Source: Pseudomonadota bacterium (GTDB lineage: Bacteria; Desulfobacterota; Desulfovibrionia; Desulfovibrionales; Desulfovibrionaceae). From it: a stretch of DNA of 46,300 nt. Made by a program: the position numbers and the translations under genes. The notes under the pieces are model-generated. The model was not told the origin of the DNA. It saw nothing but the letters and a program-made list of their open reading frames with translations, and searched no databases. The stretch is taken from positions 1 to 46,300 of the forward strand of contig JAEWPX010000014.1 in NCBI GenBank assembly GCA_023399375.1. Reading direction: 5' to 3'. Of this stretch, positions 44,149 to 46,300 are shown in pieces. Every line of letters starts with the position of its first letter. Position 1 is the stretch's first letter.

Positions 44149-44880
44149 TCAGGCATGCTTGCGGGGGCGCAGGCGGAAGACCTGGCACAGTTTGCGTTCC
44201 GGCTTGCCGTCGGCGGGGTCGGTTTCCTTGTAGCCCACCACGCGTTCGGCGATGTGGAATTCCTTTTCGGCCAGCGTCATGAAGCGGCCGGCCCGGCGGG
44301 TGAAGTCCTTGATCAGCACGACTTCGGCGGCCGGCGCCGGGGCGATGTGGGCGAGGAGGAACTTGCACAGCCCGCGGTAGAGGTCTTCCATGTACAGGAC
44401 CTCGGCCCCGAGGATGACGTCGAAACGCCGTCCCAGGCGGTCGGCGGAAAAATCGGCGCGGGCGACGCGCGCCCGGTCGGATAGGCCGTTTTGCAGGATG
44501 TTGATCCGGGCGAACAGCAGGGCGTCGGGGTTGATGTCGGTGATGCACACGTCGAAGCCGCGCCGGGCCGCGAACAGGCCGCACACGCCCACGCCCGCGC
44601 CGAGTTCCAGTAGGGTGCGGCCCTCGCCCGGGCCGAGGTGCGGCAGGAAATGCGAAAGGAGCATGGCGGCGGGCCAGATCTTGGCCCAGTAGGGCAGCGT
44701 GATCTGGCCGTTGCCCGCTTCCCGGGCCAGGCGGTCGACAAGGGCTTCGAGGTCGGCGATTTGGAGGATGTCCAAGGTTTCGCCGGCCACGGCCACGGGT
44801 TCGAAACGGACCGTGTAACGGCTCTTGGCGAAATCGAGCAGTTCGTCCAGGGGGGCGTCGAGGGAAATGGTGCGGCTCAC
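44149..44880 (-). CDS. Class I SAM methyltransferase (MTF16/ETFB-lysine-methyltransferase-like)
   Basis: 243 residues with a GTG start at 44880 after GGGAG; longer frames run into the tRNA region and are not real. The SAM fold is clear: motif I LLELGAGVGVCGLFAARRG, acidic loop ITDINPDAL, and VILGAEVLYMEDLY with the E-x-x-Y form of the (D/E)xx(Y/F) motif that marks the MTF16 lysine methyltransferases (ETFB-KMT, VCP-KMT). YWAKIWPAAMLL is the family's substrate-side motif (Trp-x-x-Ser/Ala-x-x-L). So a protein lysine is the likely target. The gene stands upstream of the YcaO gene (108 bp), then dsrC, on the same strand. N-methylation of another acceptor is also possible. Confidence 0.85.
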   Translation of the reverse strand: MSRTISLDAPLDELLDFAKSRYTVRFEPVAVAGETLDILQIADLEALVDRLAREAGNGQITLPYWAKIWPAAMLLSHFLPHLGPGEGRTLLELGAGVGVCGLFAARRGFDVCITDINPDALLFARINILQNGLSDRARVARADFSADRLGRRFDVILGAEVLYMEDLYRGLCKFLLAHIAPAPAAEVVLIKDFTRRAGRFMTLAEKEFHIAERVVGYKETDPADGKPERKLCQVFRLRPRKHA

Positions 44881-44940
44881 GATTGACTCCCGTTTTGGTA
44901 GACAAAGGCGGCTTACCGCGAATCGGCCGGAGAGGCAAAG

Positions 44941-44968
44941 AAAAAGGCCGGCTTTGGGGCCGGCCTTC
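44941..44968 (-). terminator. terminator after the tRNA genes
   Basis: A 9-bp stem AAGGCCGGC / GCCGGCCTT with a short loop, and TTTTT on the minus strand side (from the AAAAA at 44941-44945). It follows tRNA-Gly and separates the tRNAs from the methyltransferase gene. Confidence 0.85.
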
Positions 44969-44978
44969 GATTTTTCGG

Positions 44979-45053
<75 letters not shown>

Positions 45054-45066
45054 TCAGAATCGGCTG

Positions 45067-45141
<75 letters not shown>

Positions 45142-45159
45142 TCGTTTCAAGGACCCGTC

Positions 45160-45188
45160 TAGTTACTTGCGTCCGGGCCGGTTGTCAA
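45160..45188 (-). promoter_or_regulatory. promoter of the tRNA-Cys/tRNA-Gly operon
   Basis: Minus-strand TTGACA (45188-45183), 17-bp spacer, then TAACTA (45165-45160) as a weak -10. Transcription would start about 45153, some 12 nt before the tRNA-Cys 5' end, the normal distance for stable RNA genes. The -35 match is perfect. Confidence 0.55.
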
Positions 45189-45521
45189 TCAATTTCTTTC
45201 ACTTTTTTCCGTCCGGTCCGGATCGGCGGGGCGGCCGCCGTTGCCGAGGCGAATAACTGCCAAATCGGAGGCCCGCCGTCAACAAGGAATTTGCAGCGAA
45301 ATGAAAAATATTTACAATATACTGAAATTAAATAAATTTATTAAAGGCTATTCGGTCTTGCGCAGCGGGCCGAAATGGGGCCGGCCCGGGGATTGGTGCG
45401 CCCGGGCGCGGGCCGCGGCAGGGGAAGGTGCGGGGCGTCGGCCCGCGTGGCCCGGAGCAGGGGCGTTGGGCACGCACCGGCCGGCAGCGTCGTGCAGGCG
45501 GGGGGGCGGACGGCCGGGGCG
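45189..45521. other. gene-free stretch with an A/T-rich island
   Basis: A region of about 330 bp between the tRNA promoter and the hsp20 terminator. 45290-45350 is strikingly A/T-rich, including the palindrome AATAAATTTATT (45331-45342), while the rest is very GC-rich. A plus-strand reading frame through it (MKNIYNILKLNKF...) turns into Arg/Gly/Ala-rich nonsense and has no ribosome site. No gene recognised. Confidence 0.45.
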
Positions 45522-45563
45522 GGGAAACAAAACCGGGAGCACCCCTGCGGGCGCTCCCGGTCG
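45522..45563 (-). terminator. intrinsic terminator of hsp20
   Basis: A 9-bp stem (45532-45540 with 45553-45561) with inner pairing in its loop, and the T-rich stretch TTTTGTTTCC on the minus strand. It lies about 35 bp after the hsp20 stop. Confidence 0.75.
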
Positions 45564-45595
45564 ATGGGACGCGGCGAAACGCCGCACAGGGGAAG

Positions 45596-46051
45596 CTAAC
45601 TTTCGATGGTGATCTTCTTTGCGGCTTCGGCGGCGTCGCGGGGCAGGGTCACGACGAGCACGCCCTTGTCGAAGCGGGCTTTGGCTTCGGCCTCGCGCAC
45701 CTTGCCCGGCAGCGGGATCACACGGGAAAACGCGCCGTAGGAGCGCTCGATGCGGTGGTAGTCGTCCTTTTTCTCCTCGTCGGCGAACTTCTTTTCGCCG
45801 CGAAGGATCAGGGCGTCGTTTTCCACGGACAGTTCCACATCGCCCGGTTCAAGTCCCGGCAGCTCCGCCTTGACCGTGACCACGCCGTCGGCTTCGCTGA
45901 CGTCCACGGCCGGATACTCCATGTCCTTGAACAGGGCGGGCAGCGCGCCGAAAGGCTCGCGCCAGAAATCCTCCATCAGGTCGGCCATGCTCGCCGGCCG
46001 CCTGGCCGCCACGGACTTTTCCCGCAGGCGCGGCAAAAGACTCTTGAACAT
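45596..46051 (-). CDS. Hsp20/alpha-crystallin small heat-shock protein
   Basis: 151 residues. ATP-independent chaperone that holds unfolding proteins in the cytoplasm. The core alpha-crystallin domain runs from PAVDVSEADGVVTVKAELPGL to the dimer-forming end LVVTLPRDA; ELSVENDALILRGEKK and IERSYGAFSRVIPLP are the typical strands. A short C-terminal EAAKKITIES lacks a clear I-x-I/V oligomerisation motif. The ATG at 46051 follows GGAGG. Upstream at 46091-46114 is a perfect 9+9 inverted repeat that overlaps a TTGACA and may be an operator. A terminator follows. Confidence 0.94.
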   Translation of the reverse strand: MFKSLLPRLREKSVAARRPASMADLMEDFWREPFGALPALFKDMEYPAVDVSEADGVVTVKAELPGLEPGDVELSVENDALILRGEKKFADEEKKDDYHRIERSYGAFSRVIPLPGKVREAEAKARFDKGVLVVTLPRDAAEAAKKITIES

Positions 46052-46090
46052 ATCCAACCTCCAAAGTGGTGGTTTCGTATGTTCAAATAA

Positions 46091-46114
46091 TTGACACGAA
46101 CGGCGTCGTGTCAA
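46091..46114. promoter_or_regulatory. inverted repeat, putative operator of hsp20
   Basis: TTGACACGA (46091-46099), 6-bp spacer, TCGTGTCAA (46106-46114): a perfect 9-bp inverted repeat, 40 bp upstream of the hsp20 start. On the minus strand its outer half is a -35-like TTGACA with ATTATT 17 bp on, so a bound regulator would block RNA polymerase. It differs from CIRCE (TTAGCACTC-N9) and from HspR and ROSE elements. Confidence 0.55.
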
Positions 46115-46130
46115 GGGGGAAGGCCGGCGC

Positions 46131-46300
46131 TTAAGCCCCTTCGTGCAGGCCCAGGGCGTCGAGGCGCTCCAGCTCCTCGCGGCGGTCGAACCACTTGTAG
46201 GAGAACTTCACGTCGTTGCCGATGATGCTGCCCTGGCTCGCCATGGAAAGCCGGCTGCGCGCCGAGGTGCCCGAGCCCTGGCGGTGCACGCAGGTCACCG
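46131..46300 (-). CDS. C-terminal end of an unrecognised protein
   Basis: An open frame runs from the window edge to the TAA at 46133-46131, giving about 55 residues that end LERLDALGLHEGA. The middle SMASQGSIIGNDVKFSYKWFDRREELERL mixes small residues and an acidic/aromatic helix; no motif allows a call. The gene is transcribed towards hsp20, 79 bp away, past the inverted repeat. The codon use matches the local style, so it looks like real coding sequence. Confidence 0.6.
   Translation of the reverse strand, partial: VTCVHRQGSGTSARSRLSMASQGSIIGNDVKFSYKWFDRREELERLDALGLHEGA

Noticed and set aside
45241..45612. Plus-strand frame beginning at the A/T-rich island
   Set aside because: Its second half becomes Arg/Gly/Ala-rich and overlaps the hsp20 terminator; no ribosome site.

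Overview
The window is GC-rich bacterial chromosome and most likely comes from a sulfate-reducing deltaproteobacterium of the Desulfovibrionaceae. The best marker is a complete dsrC with both redox cysteines (C93, C104). The clpX-lon pair, the birA-pyruvate carboxylase-PEP synthase block and the very high third-position GC fit a Solidesulfovibrio/Desulfovibrio magneticus-like genome; that genus-level placement is inference. No phage, insertion sequence or CRISPR array is visible. Most intergenic spaces are short and several end in clear intrinsic terminators.

Layout. 1-3.1 kb: the end of clpX, then lon behind its own promoter. 3.1-6.5 kb (minus): a chemoreceptor broken by a one-base frameshift, then the CCA-adding enzyme cca. 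6.5-15 kb (plus): biotin ligase, a pyruvate carboxylase with a C-terminal zinc ribbon, and an oversized PEP synthase. This is an anaplerotic/gluconeogenic block (pyruvate to oxaloacetate and to PEP) with the enzyme that biotinylates the carboxylase beside it. 15-20 kb: an M23 peptidase diverging from an MscS channel that is coupled to a GluR0-like ligand-gated K+ channel. 20-24.5 kb: a two-gene RND efflux operon.

24.8-28.5 kb is a patch of small, poorly characterised genes: NlpC/P60-like protein, an orphan, zinc-ribbon/PilZ, a degenerate ImmA/IrrE-like protein and EcsC. 28.6-35 kb is a housekeeping run: rlmE, yebC, ruvC-ruvA-ruvB (4-bp overlaps), thyX and a divergent dnaA paralogue. 35.2-38.7 kb holds a soluble PAS histidine kinase, a UPF0280 protein, a family-2 glycosyltransferase and a MoaE-like protein. 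38.7-41.4 kb is a 900-residue TPR membrane protein with a CCHC zinc knuckle. 41.7-44.9 kb (minus) holds a SAM methyltransferase, a YcaO-TPR protein and dsrC in a row. The window ends with tRNA-Cys and tRNA-Gly, an hsp20 with a palindromic operator candidate, and the tail of an unrecognised gene.

Most noteworthy: the methyltransferase/YcaO/DsrC neighbourhood, which could be a protein-modification system tied to sulfur metabolism; the zinc-knuckle TPR membrane protein; the MscS-GluR0 channel pair; the zinc-ribbon pyruvate carboxylase; and a family of dispersed palindromic intergenic repeats carrying a conserved CCGCCGGAGGC flank. All functional statements rest on motif reading alone; no database search was run.
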